From Haloarcula rubra (GTDB lineage Archaea > Halobacteriota > Halobacteria > Halobacteriales > Haloarculaceae): 64,000 bases of DNA. The DNA is taken from contig NZ_RKLR01000004.1 in NCBI RefSeq assembly GCF_019599465.1, forward strand, positions 244,162 through 308,161, given 5' to 3'. The translations under genes were made by a program, and so were the position numbers. How positions within the stretch are numbered: the first letter of the stretch is position 1; each line of letters starts with the position of its first letter. The notes beneath the pieces are model-generated. The model had not been told where the DNA came from, ran no database searches, and saw only the letters and a program-made list of their open reading frames with translations. Shown here one piece after another: positions 43,881 to 53,383 of the stretch.

Positions 43881-44789
43881 ATGCCTGAAGCTACCGATCT
43901 GGAGGACCTCCGCCGCGGTACCGACCTCGTCAAGCGCGGGTTCGCGAAGATGCAGAAGGGTGGCGTCATCATGGACGTCGTCACGCCCGAACAGGCCCGC
44001 ATCGCCGAGGACGTCGGCGCCGTCGCGGTGATGAACCTCGAAGCCGTCCCGGCCGACATCCGCAAGCGCGGCGGCGTCGCCCGAATGGCCGACCCCGCGT
44101 CGCTGGAGGCGGTCATCGACGAGGTGTCTATCCCGGTGATGGGCAAGGCGCGTATCGGCCACACGAAGGAGGCCGAAATCCTCGAAGCCGCCGGCGCGGA
44201 CATGCTGGACGAGAGCGAGGTGCTCACGCCGGCCGACGACCGCTACCACATCGACAAGCGCGACTTCACCGCGCCGTTCGTCTGTGGCGCCCGGAACCTG
44301 CAGGAGGCCCTGCGCCGCATCGACGAGGGCGCGGCGATGATTCGGACCAAGGGTGAGGCCGGCACCGGCGACGTGAACCAGGCCGTCCACCACCAGCGCA
44401 ACATCAAGGGCTCGATTCGCAAACTCGAAGGCATGAGCTACGAGGAACGCGAGAAGTGGGCCCGCGAACACGAGGCCCCCGCCGACCTCGTCCACGAGAC
44501 GGCCGACATGGGTCGCCTCCCGGTCGTCAACTTCGCCGCCGGCGGCATCGCGACGCCCGCCGACGCCGCGCTGATGATGCACCACGGCTGTGACGGCATC
44601 TTCGTCGGGTCGGGCATCTTCGGCGCCGAGGACCCGGAAGCGATGGGCACCGCCATCGTCGAGGCCGTCAACAACTGGGACGACCCCGAGCGACTCACCG
44701 AGATCAGCAAGAACGTCGGCAAGGGGATGAAAGGCGACGCGAACGCCGACCTGCCCGAAGAGGAGCAACTGCAGGGCCGCGGCGTCTGA
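43881..44789 (+). CDS. pdxS: Pyridoxal 5'-phosphate synthase lyase subunit
   Basis: Pdx1, 302 residues. The substrate Lys is in [13 protein letters not shown], with the second catalytic Lys in [17 protein letters not shown] and the phosphate-loop [13 protein letters not shown]. It makes PLP from pentose and triose phosphates with ammonia from PdxT. No pdxT gene is seen next to it in the window. Dodecameric TIM barrel in the cytosol. Confidence 0.97.
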   Translation: MPEATDLEDLRRGTDLVKRGFAKMQKGGVIMDVVTPEQARIAEDVGAVAVMNLEAVPADIRKRGGVARMADPASLEAVIDEVSIPVMGKARIGHTKEAEILEAAGADMLDESEVLTPADDRYHIDKRDFTAPFVCGARNLQEALRRIDEGAAMIRTKGEAGTGDVNQAVHHQRNIKGSIRKLEGMSYEEREKWAREHEAPADLVHETADMGRLPVVNFAAGGIATPADAALMMHHGCDGIFVGSGIFGAEDPEAMGTAIVEAVNNWDDPERLTEISKNVGKGMKGDANADLPEEEQLQGRGV

Positions 44790-44894
44790 ACGCGGGACTC
44801 GGTCCTCCGGTCCGACCCGTCGCCAGCGGGGCGTCCAGCGTCGCTTTCGGGTCGGAAACGAAGACACAAGTCACTACGGGGGTGATATTGGGGT

Positions 44895-46106
44895 GTGCAG
44901 GCGACGGACACCACGACGGCGACCGCGGACCGGTCCAGCCAGACGTTGCTCGACCTCGTGCAGGCGCTCCAGGAGTCACTCGAAGCGCTGGCGTCGTCGG
45001 AGGGCCAACTCGTCGCGACGGCCATCCTGCTCGGCGTCCTCGTCCTGGGTGTCGTGGTCCTTCCCGCACTGCTCGGCCGCCTGCGGAGCCTCGCGGTCGA
45101 CCAGCTGGACTCCGGGTGGCTGACCCGACTGGCCAGATACACGCCGACGTCGTTCCGCGGCATCCTCCTCCGGACCGCCCAGTTGACGCTGCTGTTGCTC
45201 GTCGTCGTCTCCTTCCTCGTCGTCTGGGACCTCGTCGACGTCGTCGGGACGTTGCGCCCGTACGTCGAGAGCGACGACCCGACGCTGTTGCGGACGCTCC
45301 AGACGGTGTTGCTGACCGCCCTGGCGTTCGTGCTCTCGGACCAGTTACAGCGGACCATCGACCGCCTGAGTCTGGCACTCGACGACTTCACCGAGCATCA
45401 GGAGGAGATTCTGCTCCGTCTCGGGCAGGTGACGATATTCGTCACCGCCGGGGCGACCATCCTCGCCATCTGGGGCATCAACATCGGCGGCCTCCTCGTC
45501 GGGGCCGGGTTCCTCGGCATCGTCGTCGGGTTCGCGGCCCGACAGACGCTGGGGTCGCTCATCGCCGGGTTCGTCCTCATGTTCTCCCGGCCGTTCACTA
45601 TCGGCGACTGGGTCGTCGTCGGCGACCAAGAGGGCATCGTCACGAACATCACCATCTTCAACACCCGGCTGGAGAACTTCGACGGGGAGTTCGTCATCAT
45701 CCCCAACGACCAGGTCAGCAACGAGGCCATCACCAACCGGAGCCAGAAGGGACTGCTCCGGTTGACCCTCGACGTGGGTATCGACTACGACGCAGACGTC
45801 GAGGCGGCGATGGACACCGCGGAGGCCGCGATGGCCCGTGTCGGCGACATCGTCGACTCGCCGCCACCGCAGGTCATCCCGAAGTCGTTCGGCGACTCGG
45901 CCATCGTCCTCGAACTCCGGTTCTGGATAGACCACCCGACGCCGCCCCGCAAGTGGCGCGCCATCTCGGCGGTGGTCCAGGAGATAAAGACGGCCTTCGA
46001 CGAAGAGGACATCTCCATCCCGTTCCCACAGCGGACGCTCAAGACCAGAGGCGAGGGACAGTTCGAGGAAACCGTCCGGTCGGTCGGTCCGGAGGCGGAG
46101 GACTAG
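44895..46106 (+). CDS. MscS-family small-conductance mechanosensitive channel
   Basis: A 403-residue channel with several N-terminal membrane helices (residues about 35-60, 90-120, 140-155, 175-200). The pore helix is LLVGAGFLGIVVGFAARQTLGSL with a Gly/Ala pattern, followed by the beta domain starting RPFTIGDWVVVGDQEGIVTNI and IPNDQVSNEAITN. It opens on osmotic shock. The start is GTG; the TAG interlocks with the convergent gene's TAG. Confidence 0.92.
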   Translation: MQATDTTTATADRSSQTLLDLVQALQESLEALASSEGQLVATAILLGVLVLGVVVLPALLGRLRSLAVDQLDSGWLTRLARYTPTSFRGILLRTAQLTLLLLVVVSFLVVWDLVDVVGTLRPYVESDDPTLLRTLQTVLLTALAFVLSDQLQRTIDRLSLALDDFTEHQEEILLRLGQVTIFVTAGATILAIWGINIGGLLVGAGFLGIVVGFAARQTLGSLIAGFVLMFSRPFTIGDWVVVGDQEGIVTNITIFNTRLENFDGEFVIIPNDQVSNEAITNRSQKGLLRLTLDVGIDYDADVEAAMDTAEAAMARVGDIVDSPPPQVIPKSFGDSAIVLELRFWIDHPTPPRKWRAISAVVQEIKTAFDEEDISIPFPQRTLKTRGEGQFEETVRSVGPEAED

Positions 46107-46411
46107 TCGAACACCCCGTCGAGCAGGAGCCCGGCCCCGAGCAGCCAGCACCCGGCGAGCAGACCGAGTGCGCTCACGTGGAACAGCCACGCACGCCCGT
46201 ATCCACCGACCAGCGGCGCGTTCGCCGCCGCGAGGACCGCGTCGACGCCGGCCGCCAGCGTCGGCGCGTCGACGACCAGTCCGGTGCCCGTTCCCACGAC
46301 CAGCGGCAGCGTCGCCGCGGCGAGAACGAGGCCGGCCCGCGTCGCCCGCCGACCGACGACTGCCGGGTCGGTGGCGGTGGCCGCGCCGAACGTCGAACGC
46401 CGCTGTGACAT
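46103..46411 (-). CDS. Small membrane protein (102 aa)
   Basis: A 102-residue hypothetical with two or three hydrophobic segments (RAGLVLAAATLPLVVGTGTGLVV and HVSALGLLAGCWLLGAGLLLDGV). Start from the TATA-like ATTTATAC about 27 bases upstream. No family recognised; converges with mscS with CTAG overlap. Confidence 0.6.
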   Translation of the reverse strand: MSQRRSTFGAATATDPAVVGRRATRAGLVLAAATLPLVVGTGTGLVVDAPTLAAGVDAVLAAANAPLVGGYGRAWLFHVSALGLLAGCWLLGAGLLLDGVFD

Positions 46412-46434
46412 GAATTGACATATCATACGAGAGC

Positions 46435-46442
46435 GTATAAAT
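46435..46442 (-). promoter_or_regulatory. TATA box of the small membrane protein gene
   Basis: Minus-strand ATTTATAC is centred about 27 bases before the ATG. Confidence 0.5.
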
Positions 46443-46577
46443 CCCCCAGAACGACGGGTGTGAACGCTCGCCGCCCCCTTCGAGTGGTATCCGCCTTTCT
46501 TCGGGCGGTCTGATAGCTACACGGCGGTAAGCGTCGCCTGTCGAAGCTATTATCCCCGGGCGCACGAACGGAGTGGT

Positions 46578-47162
46578 ATGAGCACTCCGCCGGGGGAGTA
46601 TTACACCGAGGAACGCTGGCAGAACTGGCTCGACCGCATCGAGGAGGAGGGTGTCGACCCCGAAGACGAGGATTCGGCACGCCTCCTGTTGAACCTGCAG
46701 GACGACGCCGCCATCGCCATCGCGAAGATACTCACCGACTACGAGGACGGCACGCTGGACGAAGAGACGACGCTCGACGAGCTGGCCGGGGTAAGAGAGA
46801 TAGTTCTCGACGACATCGAGATGGACGACGAGGAGACGCTGATGCTCATCGACGGCGTCCAGACCTCGCTGGTCTGTGTCTTCTACGCCGCCGAAGAGTA
46901 CGTCGCCGAGGGACCGGCCGACGAGGCGACGGTCGCCGACTACGTCGGGGCCGCGGCCGACGCCGAGGCCGAGGAGGACTTGGACGCGGCGCTGGGGTAC
47001 TGCGTGCAGGCCGGGACGCGCATCATCGACGGCGACGAACTGGCGATGGACGTCGCCGAGGACCTGGAGTACGGCCTCGTCTCCGAGTGGGTCAACGGCC
47101 TCGACAGTCTCCAGACCGCGATGAGCGACCCCGAAGTCGTCGAAGAGGAAGACGAAGACTGA
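46578..47162 (+). CDS. DUF2150-family protein
   Basis: A 194-residue acidic helical protein of an archaeal family of unknown function. The opening YYTEERWQNWLDRIEEEG and the centre DDIEMDDEETLMLIDGVQTSLV are typical. Cytosolic, no catalytic motif. A short hairpin CGGCT-GCTG-AGCCG with TTTTT follows the gene. Confidence 0.85.
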   Translation: MSTPPGEYYTEERWQNWLDRIEEEGVDPEDEDSARLLLNLQDDAAIAIAKILTDYEDGTLDEETTLDELAGVREIVLDDIEMDDEETLMLIDGVQTSLVCVFYAAEEYVAEGPADEATVADYVGAAADAEAEEDLDAALGYCVQAGTRIIDGDELAMDVAEDLEYGLVSEWVNGLDSLQTAMSDPEVVEEEDED

Positions 47163-47192
47163 ACCGCAGCCGTCACGCCGCAGTCCCGCACT

Positions 47193-47220
47193 CGGCTGCT
47201 GAGCCGGCGGACAGGTTTTT
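47193..47220 (+). terminator. Possible terminator after the DUF2150 gene
   Basis: CGGCT-GCTG-AGCCG forms a five-pair hairpin, followed within nine bases by TTTTT. The T-run also lies in the TATA-like stretch of the next gene, so the two signals overlap. Confidence 0.35.
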
Positions 47221-47224
47221 ATCT
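47214..47224 (+). promoter_or_regulatory. TATA-like element of the second pilin-like locus
   Basis: GGTTTTTATCT is centred about 27 bases before the ATG of the 395-residue pilin-like gene. Confidence 0.45.
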
Positions 47225-47245
47225 ACCAGTATTTAACAAAGTTGC

Positions 47246-48433
47246 ATGGATTTGGTAGGTGACGAGCGAGGACAGTCGGTGCAGGTCGGTGCAGTCCTCC
47301 TATTTGCCATTCTCATCGTCACCTTCGCTACCTACCAGGCGTTCATCGTCCCCGACCAGAACCGAGAAGTCGAGTTCAATCACTACCAGGGTGTCCAGCG
47401 GGATATGGTCGAGGTCCGGAACACTATCCTCGATACCTACACCGGCGGCAACGACGGGTACGCTGAAGTAGCGCTCGGAACCCGGTTCCCGGCACGCCTG
47501 GTTTCCATAAACCCACCACCGCCAAGCGGGTCCCTGCGTACGACGGAACCACGGCCTATCGTTATCTCCGAGCAGGGCGGCCCTGAAATCACCGACGAGG
47601 TCTGTCCGGGTACCGACTTCGACACCCGGTTCCTTGAGTACGAACCCAATTACGCCGAGTTCGAACAGGCAGGAACTATCCGCTACGAGAGTTCGCTCCT
47701 GTACAACGATTTCAGGGATGGGACGGTTCAGCTAGCCGGTCAGTCCGTCGTCGAGGGTGACCAGGTTCAGATAATTCCGATCACGAACGATATCAACACT
47801 GCAGGCACGCAGACCGCTCCTGTCGAACCGAAGGCCGGTCGGCTGGACACCAGTCAACGGGAGGATATCACTGTCAAACTCCCCACCCAGCTCTCCGAAG
47901 ACCAGTGGGAGGCAGCATTGGATGGAGAAGTTGCCCCCGGAAATATCGTGGTCAACAACCGCAACGTTACGTTGACGCTTGACGGCGAGCGGACGATCAA
48001 CTGCGGACCGGTCGGTATCGGCGAGACGCCCCCCAGCGGCGCCCGAGGCGGGTCCGCTGACGGTATCAACCCGGCGTCGCCGGGAGACATCCGACTGTCC
48101 GACGAGACTCGCAATGGCGACAACGTCACTCTCGAGTTCAACAATACCGCAGGCACTAACAACATCACCGAGGCACGTATCAATTTCTACGACGGGCAGG
48201 GTGGCAACGACCCGTCGAGTGCGACGATTCGCCGGGTTGGTGAGGCCGACTCGGCAACGCTGACTGTCGGCGGCCAGTTTGAGTCTTTGAGCCCGAAAAT
48301 CCGCCTTGATGGAGACGGAACTGTCACGAACGTCGAGTTGGAGTTCGATCGGAACGTCGGGCAGAACGACTTCTTTGTTCTCACGCTCGAATTAGAGACC
48401 GGCGAAACGGCATTGTACTTCATCGGGTTCTAG
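47246..48433 (+). CDS. Pilin-like surface protein, paralogue of the pilus-operon protein
   Basis: A 395-residue protein. The N-terminus DERGQSVQVGAVLLFAIL has the pilin H-domain pattern and is followed by QNREVEFNHYQGVQRDMVEV. Three later places correspond to the pilus-operon protein: ARLVSINP, NYAEFEQAGTIRYESSLLYNDF and LSEDQWEAAL. They are thus paralogues. The third codon positions here carry more A/T than neighbouring genes. The start ATG has a TATA-like element upstream. Likely a filament or surface subunit. Confidence 0.75.
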   Translation: MDLVGDERGQSVQVGAVLLFAILIVTFATYQAFIVPDQNREVEFNHYQGVQRDMVEVRNTILDTYTGGNDGYAEVALGTRFPARLVSINPPPPSGSLRTTEPRPIVISEQGGPEITDEVCPGTDFDTRFLEYEPNYAEFEQAGTIRYESSLLYNDFRDGTVQLAGQSVVEGDQVQIIPITNDINTAGTQTAPVEPKAGRLDTSQREDITVKLPTQLSEDQWEAALDGEVAPGNIVVNNRNVTLTLDGERTINCGPVGIGETPPSGARGGSADGINPASPGDIRLSDETRNGDNVTLEFNNTAGTNNITEARINFYDGQGGNDPSSATIRRVGEADSATLTVGGQFESLSPKIRLDGDGTVTNVELEFDRNVGQNDFFVLTLELETGETALYFIGF

Positions 48434-48437
48434 TGAC

Positions 48438-50420
48438 ATGGGTGACACACATCCCGGCGACGACCGGGCTCAGTCCGAGACGATCGGTGTGGTGTTACTG
48501 ACCGGTGTCGTTGTCGTCACGATTGGTGTCGCCGGGTTCGTGACCTTGGGGGACATTGGTGCTTCTGCCCGCTCGACGCCGTCGCTGGACATCCACGCCG
48601 GCGCGACCACGCAGGACGTCTTCGTTGCTCACAACGGTGGTTCCTCTGTCGACAGCAACGACGTGACAATCGTGGTCGTCGGTGACAACAGGCGCCAGTA
48701 CACGCTTGCCGATTACACCCAGGTCGGCGGGACCGACCCGACACGGTTCGAACCGGGCGGCAGGTGGGGGCTACCGAACGACGTCGGAGGCGCCAGCATC
48801 CGCGTCGTGGCCATCCACGACCCCACGAGCACCGTCCTCGACAGGGATACCGTGTCTGTCGAGGTGACTGTAGCCGCGCGGTTCGACTACACCCCGTCGA
48901 GCCCAACGGCTGGGAAGGCGGTGACATTCGACGCGAGCGATAGCACGGTTGATGACGGCAGCATCGCGAGCTACGAGTGGGACTTCGACGACGACGGCAC
49001 CACCGACGCGACCGGCGAAACCGCCAGCAGCTCGTTCCCAGACGACGGCACTTACCCCGTCACCCTGACCGTGACCACGGACGACGGGCGGACCGCCAAC
49101 CGGACGAAAGAGGTCACAGTCTACAACGAGTTCCCGACGGCGTCGTTCACCTACTCGCCGACCAACCCGACGACCGGCGAGGTGGTGAGCTTCGACGCCA
49201 GTGGGTCCGGCGACGACGGGAACATCGTCAGCTACGAGTGGGACTTCGACGGCGACGGCACCGTCGACGCGACGGGCGAGACGGTGACGAACATCTTCGG
49301 CAGCACCGGCGACCACACGGTGCGGCTGAGCGTCACGGATGACGATGGCGCCAGTGACGTCACCTCACAGGTGGTCACAGTCACGAGCGGTGGCGGCGGG
49401 CCGCCGTCGGTCACGAGTGCGACGTTCTCCGACGCCGACGGGAACATCACCGACGCCGAGGCCAACAGCAACGCCCGACGGACCGTCACACTGCGGTTCA
49501 ACCAGACGATGGACACCGGTCTCGCGCCGAAGACGACCTACGAGAACGTCACGGAGAGTTCGGCCAAGGTCGTCACCGGTGGCTGGGTGGACGCGACCAC
49601 CTACGAGCAGACGCTTGAGTTCGCGGACAACGACGTCGACACGCTGGTCACCCTCGAGGTGTCTCGGGCTGAGTCCGACGATGGGACCCCGATGGAGACC
49701 GAGCGCCCGCTGACGTTCACCATCGACACACGCTCGCCGGGCGACCCGAACAGCGTCCGCATCGACACGCCACGCATCAACGCCTCCAACCAGAACGCCG
49801 TCGACGCGACACTCGTGAACCCCGATAGCCTCGACGGGGACGAGGTGGCCGTGTTGTCTATCGTCAACACCTCCATCGGCGACAGTGTCACCTTCGAGGA
49901 GCAGATTACGACTAACGGCGGCGATGAAACGACGTTTACCGGCATCGACGTGTCCGGACTTCCGGAGGGTTACGTCTCCGCCCGGGGCTACGTCCGGGAC
50001 GATGTCGGCAACACCGGTGGGACCGTGACGAACGACCAGACCCGCAAGGACACCGTGCCGCCGGACATCGTGTTGCGGGACATCAGGGCGTTTGCGAACA
50101 ACGATACGGTGACTATCGCAGAGGTGACGGCAGAAGACAGTAATTCGGGACTCGTTTCAGTAAACGTGACCGTCAGGAACGATAAAAACGAGCGTATTGG
50201 CGGCGAGAACTTCACTGGACTCAGCGCTGCCGGTAGTAAGACTTGGACCGATATCGAGATATCAGCAACGGAGAACGTCAGACCGAACAAAGAATTAACA
50301 ATCACTATCGTTGGAACTGACGTCACTGGTAACGTGAACACGTCTTCGAAGACTGTCACGAGCCAAAACGAAGCAGGGAACGGAAATGCCGGTGGGAACG
50401 GGAATGGAAATGGTCAGTAG
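48438..50420 (+). CDS. Pilin-like surface protein with two PKD domains
   Basis: A 660-residue protein that starts four bases after the paralogue's stop. The opening DDRAQSETIGVVLLTGVVVVTIG is a pilin-type H-domain. Two PKD domains follow in the region of residues about 150-315, marked by ASYEWDFDDDGTTDATG-like text (SYEWDFDDDG and SYEWDFDGDG). A later Ig/bacterial-adhesion-like region comes next, and the C-terminal tail is Gly/Asn-rich (GNGNAGGNGNGNGQ). Likely an exposed adhesive filament subunit. The last 300 bases have lower GC. Confidence 0.78.
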   Translation: MGDTHPGDDRAQSETIGVVLLTGVVVVTIGVAGFVTLGDIGASARSTPSLDIHAGATTQDVFVAHNGGSSVDSNDVTIVVVGDNRRQYTLADYTQVGGTDPTRFEPGGRWGLPNDVGGASIRVVAIHDPTSTVLDRDTVSVEVTVAARFDYTPSSPTAGKAVTFDASDSTVDDGSIASYEWDFDDDGTTDATGETASSSFPDDGTYPVTLTVTTDDGRTANRTKEVTVYNEFPTASFTYSPTNPTTGEVVSFDASGSGDDGNIVSYEWDFDGDGTVDATGETVTNIFGSTGDHTVRLSVTDDDGASDVTSQVVTVTSGGGGPPSVTSATFSDADGNITDAEANSNARRTVTLRFNQTMDTGLAPKTTYENVTESSAKVVTGGWVDATTYEQTLEFADNDVDTLVTLEVSRAESDDGTPMETERPLTFTIDTRSPGDPNSVRIDTPRINASNQNAVDATLVNPDSLDGDEVAVLSIVNTSIGDSVTFEEQITTNGGDETTFTGIDVSGLPEGYVSARGYVRDDVGNTGGTVTNDQTRKDTVPPDIVLRDIRAFANNDTVTIAEVTAEDSNSGLVSVNVTVRNDKNERIGGENFTGLSAAGSKTWTDIEISATENVRPNKELTITIVGTDVTGNVNTSSKTVTSQNEAGNGNAGGNGNGNGQ

Positions 50421-50464
50421 ACGTTATCTTACTCATTTCGACACCTGTCGAAACTCCAGACGAC

Positions 50465-50474
50465 AATAACTTAA
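50465..50474 (+). promoter_or_regulatory. TATA box of the HMG-CoA synthase gene
   Basis: AATAACTTAA is centred about 28 bases before the ATG, consistent with a leaderless start. Confidence 0.55.
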
Positions 50475-50497
50475 CCGCCCCCGTCGACCCTCCACCC

Positions 50498-51835
50498 ATG
50501 ACAGCAGTCGGTATCGACGCGATGGAGATATGGACAGGCAAGCTGAAACTCGACCTCGCCGAGACGTTCGCGCCGGCCCAGGGCGACGACCCCGGGAAGT
50601 ACACGAAGGGGCTGGGTCTGCACGCCTCCTCGTTCCCCGACGTCTACGAGGACATCGTGACGATGGCGGCCAACGCCGCCCACCGACTGATGGAGCGCAA
50701 GGGCCTCGAACCGGAGGACATCGGCCGCATCGACGTGGCGACCGAGTCCTCCTTCGACAACTCCAAGCCCGTCTCGACGTACGTCGCGGGGTGTCTCGAA
50801 CAGGTGTACGACGGCGACTTCCACCACGCGAACAAGGGCGAGCGGAAGTTCGCGTGTATCTCCGGGACACAGAGCCTCGACGACGCGTATAACTGGATTC
50901 GCGCCGGCCGGAACCGCGGCCGCGCAGCAATCGTCATCGCCACGGACACGGCGCTGTACGCCCGCGACGACCCCGGCGAGGCGACGCAGGGGGCCGGCGC
51001 CGTCGCGATGCTCGTCGACGAGGAGCCGAGTCTCGTGGAACTCTCCACCGAACAGGGGTTCGGGAGCGCCGACGAGACGGACTTCCTCAAGCCGAACCAG
51101 CAGTTCCCCTCGGTCGACGGCAAGCGCTCGGTGAACGTCTACCTCGCCCGGATGCGCGAGGCGCTGGACGACTTCGCCTCGCAGGTCGGCGACATCCACC
51201 CCGACGACTACCCGCTGATTCCGTTCCACACGCCGTTCCCCGGCATGGTCCGGAAGGCCGCGGCGCTGGGCTATCGGCACATCATCCGCGGCACCGACGT
51301 CGAGGACCTCGTCGCCGAGGAAATCGGCCACCAGCCGATGCGCGAGGACTTCGAGTCCGACGACGAGTTCCGCGACGCCATCCGGGAGTACACCGACGCG
51401 CTGACCGAGACGGAACGCTATCAGGACTGGTACGCGGACACTATCGACCCGACGCTGGAGATATCGCGCGAGGTGGGCAACTGGTACACCGGGTCCGTCC
51501 ACATCGCCCGCGCCGCCGGGCTGAAACACGCCCGCGAGAACGGCCGAGAACTGGACGGACAGCAGCTACTGGTCGCCTCGTACGGGTCCGGCGCACAGGC
51601 GGAGGTCCACGCCGAGACTGTCGTCCCCGGCTGGGAAGAGGAGATCGCGCAGTTGAACATCGACGAGCAGAACCGCAAACGGTACGACCTCTCCTTCGAG
51701 GAGTACGAGCAGATTCACGACGTCCACAACCACGACACCGAGGCCGACGTCGAAGAGTTCACCGCGCCGGAGTCGGAGTTCGTCTTCGACGGCTGGGGTC
51801 GGATGGGCGAACGGAAGTACCGGTACGTGGAGTAG
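50498..51835 (+). CDS. hmgB: Hydroxymethylglutaryl-CoA synthase
   Basis: A 445-residue thiolase-fold enzyme that condenses acetoacetyl-CoA and acetyl-CoA in the mevalonate pathway. The catalytic Cys is in KFACISGTQ, with the Glu in VATESSFDNSKP and a His in LIPFHTPFPGM. Start lies right after the TATA element. It supplies isoprenoid units used for archaeal lipids and for the cis-prenyltransferases of this window. Confidence 0.97.
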   Translation: MTAVGIDAMEIWTGKLKLDLAETFAPAQGDDPGKYTKGLGLHASSFPDVYEDIVTMAANAAHRLMERKGLEPEDIGRIDVATESSFDNSKPVSTYVAGCLEQVYDGDFHHANKGERKFACISGTQSLDDAYNWIRAGRNRGRAAIVIATDTALYARDDPGEATQGAGAVAMLVDEEPSLVELSTEQGFGSADETDFLKPNQQFPSVDGKRSVNVYLARMREALDDFASQVGDIHPDDYPLIPFHTPFPGMVRKAAALGYRHIIRGTDVEDLVAEEIGHQPMREDFESDDEFRDAIREYTDALTETERYQDWYADTIDPTLEISREVGNWYTGSVHIARAAGLKHARENGRELDGQQLLVASYGSGAQAEVHAETVVPGWEEEIAQLNIDEQNRKRYDLSFEEYEQIHDVHNHDTEADVEEFTAPESEFVFDGWGRMGERKYRYVE

Positions 51836-52036
51836 TGAGGAACCGAAGCGGGGGCGGGTCCGAGGTGAGGGGGCGACCGTCGGGATCCGTAGAGAGCTAG
51901 TCGCCGCGACCTCTGAACGTGACGACTTTTCCACTGCGACCGCTGCCGAGAGACACATCACCGTCTCGACGCCGCTCACCCCGTCACGGGGGCTCGTACA
52001 GCCGTCAACCGTGAAGTGTGTCACTCACCAACAGAC

Positions 52037-52056
52037 CTTTGTTTAGACGCGTCTAA
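52037..52056 (+). promoter_or_regulatory. TATA-like element and 14-bp palindromic operator of the MCO-ZIP operon
   Basis: CTTTGTTTA lies about 24 bases before the small upstream ORF and runs into the perfect palindrome TTAGACGCGTCTAA (52043-52056). Its half-sites TTAG/CTAA resemble DtxR-family metal-repressor half-sites, but this is similarity by eye. Location between TATA and start suits repression. Confidence 0.5.
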
Positions 52057-52064
52057 TCTATTCT

Positions 52065-52136
52065 ATGACTATGGCTAAAACACACTCCCGCGTCGAGACG
52101 ACTCGGTGGCCGAGTCCCACGGACGGTGGTGTCTGA
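52065..52136 (+). CDS. Upstream ORF coupled to the multicopper oxidase gene (23 aa)
   Basis: A 23-codon ORF starting ATG-ACT-ATG directly behind the palindrome. Its stop overlaps the ATG of the multicopper oxidase gene (TGATG), so it can couple translation of the oxidase. Sequence is basic/polar with no amino-acid bias. It may be a leader or a non-functional remnant. Confidence 0.4.
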   Translation: MTMAKTHSRVETTRWPSPTDGGV

Positions 52137-53383
52137 TGGTCAACGAAGGGCCACGGTCGGGCGGTGACCGCGAGGACGCGGCGGCGCTCACCGGGTCGCT
52201 CTCGGAGCGACTCGTCGGGGCGGTCAGAGACGACGCGGCCGTCAGCCGTCGTGCAGTGCTGGGCGGCCTCGGTCTCGCGGGCGCGAGCGCCGTGGGCCTC
52301 TCCGGCGGCGCCACGGCGTCCGGCGACCACGACGAGTCACCGCACGGGCGCGCCGGCGTCGTCGGGGAGTTCCAGTCGGCCGACTTCGACCCGCACGAGT
52401 TCCTCCGGACGTTCGAGACGGGAACCGTGCAGACGGAGAACGGACAGCGAGTCCGGGAGTTCGAACTGGACGCGTCGCTCCGGGAGATAGAGATTGCGCC
52501 GGGGGTCACGTTCCCGGCGTGGACCTACGACGGGCAGGTCCCCGGCCCGACGCTGCGGGCCGTCGAGGGGGAACTCGTCCGGATTCGGTTCACCAACGGA
52601 CAGGAACATCCCCACACTATCCACCCGCACCTGAAGAACGTGAACCCGCGGATGGACGGCATCCCGCAGAACGGGCCGGGCGTCATCGAACAGGGCGAGC
52701 GGTTCGTCTACGAGTGGAAGGCCCAACCGGCGGGCTGTCACTTCTACCACTGCCACTCGATGCCGCTGAAAGAGCACATCCATCGCGGCCTCTACGGGAC
52801 GATGATTATCGACCCCGACCCGGAGCGCGTGCGAGAGAACCCCCGTGACTACGTCAACTACCACGGTCCGATGACCGACGACCTGCGTGCGGAACTGGTC
52901 GAGGAGGCCGAACTGCGCAACCACGAGTACCGCGCCGACGAGGTGGACGAGATGGTGATGGTGATGAACGGGTTCGACACCAACTTCGACGGCGACAACG
53001 AGGTGTACGCCGCGAACACGCGGGCGTTCGCCTACGGCGTCGGGTCGACCGACGCCGAGAACGGCGAGTGGGAGGCCGGCGAGACGGTCGAGCCGATACG
53101 GATTCGGCGCGACCAGCGCCAGCGGGTGTACCTGATAAACGCCGTCGAGTTCGACCCAATCAACTCCTTTCACACTCACTCGCAGTTCTTCGACTACTAC
53201 GACCACGGGACGACCCTCATGCCCACGCACAAGACCGTCGACACTGTCATGCAGTGTCAGGCACAGCGCGGCATCGTCGAACTGGACTACTCGGACCACC
53301 AGCCGGGACTGTACATGTTCCACGCCCACCAGTCGGAGTTCGCCGAGTTGGGCTGGATGAGTTTCTTCGAGGTGCAAGCATGA
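52136..53383 (+). CDS. Multicopper oxidase
   Basis: A 415-residue secreted oxidase. The N-terminus has a twin-arginine-like SRRAVLGGLGLAGASAVGLSGG signal (around residues 36-60). Copper ligands are visible: HPHTIHPH, CHFYHCHSMPLKEH, HTHSQFF and, near the end, FHAHQSEFAELGWMSFF. The two-domain length is like nitrite-reductase-type or small laccase-type enzymes. It lies at the cell surface and may oxidize metals such as Fe(II), Mn(II) or Cu(I). It overlaps the ZIP gene (ATGA), suggesting joint metal handling. Confidence 0.9.
   Translation: MVNEGPRSGGDREDAAALTGSLSERLVGAVRDDAAVSRRAVLGGLGLAGASAVGLSGGATASGDHDESPHGRAGVVGEFQSADFDPHEFLRTFETGTVQTENGQRVREFELDASLREIEIAPGVTFPAWTYDGQVPGPTLRAVEGELVRIRFTNGQEHPHTIHPHLKNVNPRMDGIPQNGPGVIEQGERFVYEWKAQPAGCHFYHCHSMPLKEHIHRGLYGTMIIDPDPERVRENPRDYVNYHGPMTDDLRAELVEEAELRNHEYRADEVDEMVMVMNGFDTNFDGDNEVYAANTRAFAYGVGSTDAENGEWEAGETVEPIRIRRDQRQRVYLINAVEFDPINSFHTHSQFFDYYDHGTTLMPTHKTVDTVMQCQAQRGIVELDYSDHQPGLYMFHAHQSEFAELGWMSFFEVQA

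Noticed and set aside
47246..50420. Insertion of a mobile element
   Set aside because: Lower GC is visible but there are no transposase, integrase, terminal repeats or target duplications.
51836..52036. A tRNA or other RNA gene between HMG-CoA synthase and the oxidase operon
   Set aside because: No T-loop GGTTCGAATCC-like sequence or cloverleaf could be found by eye.
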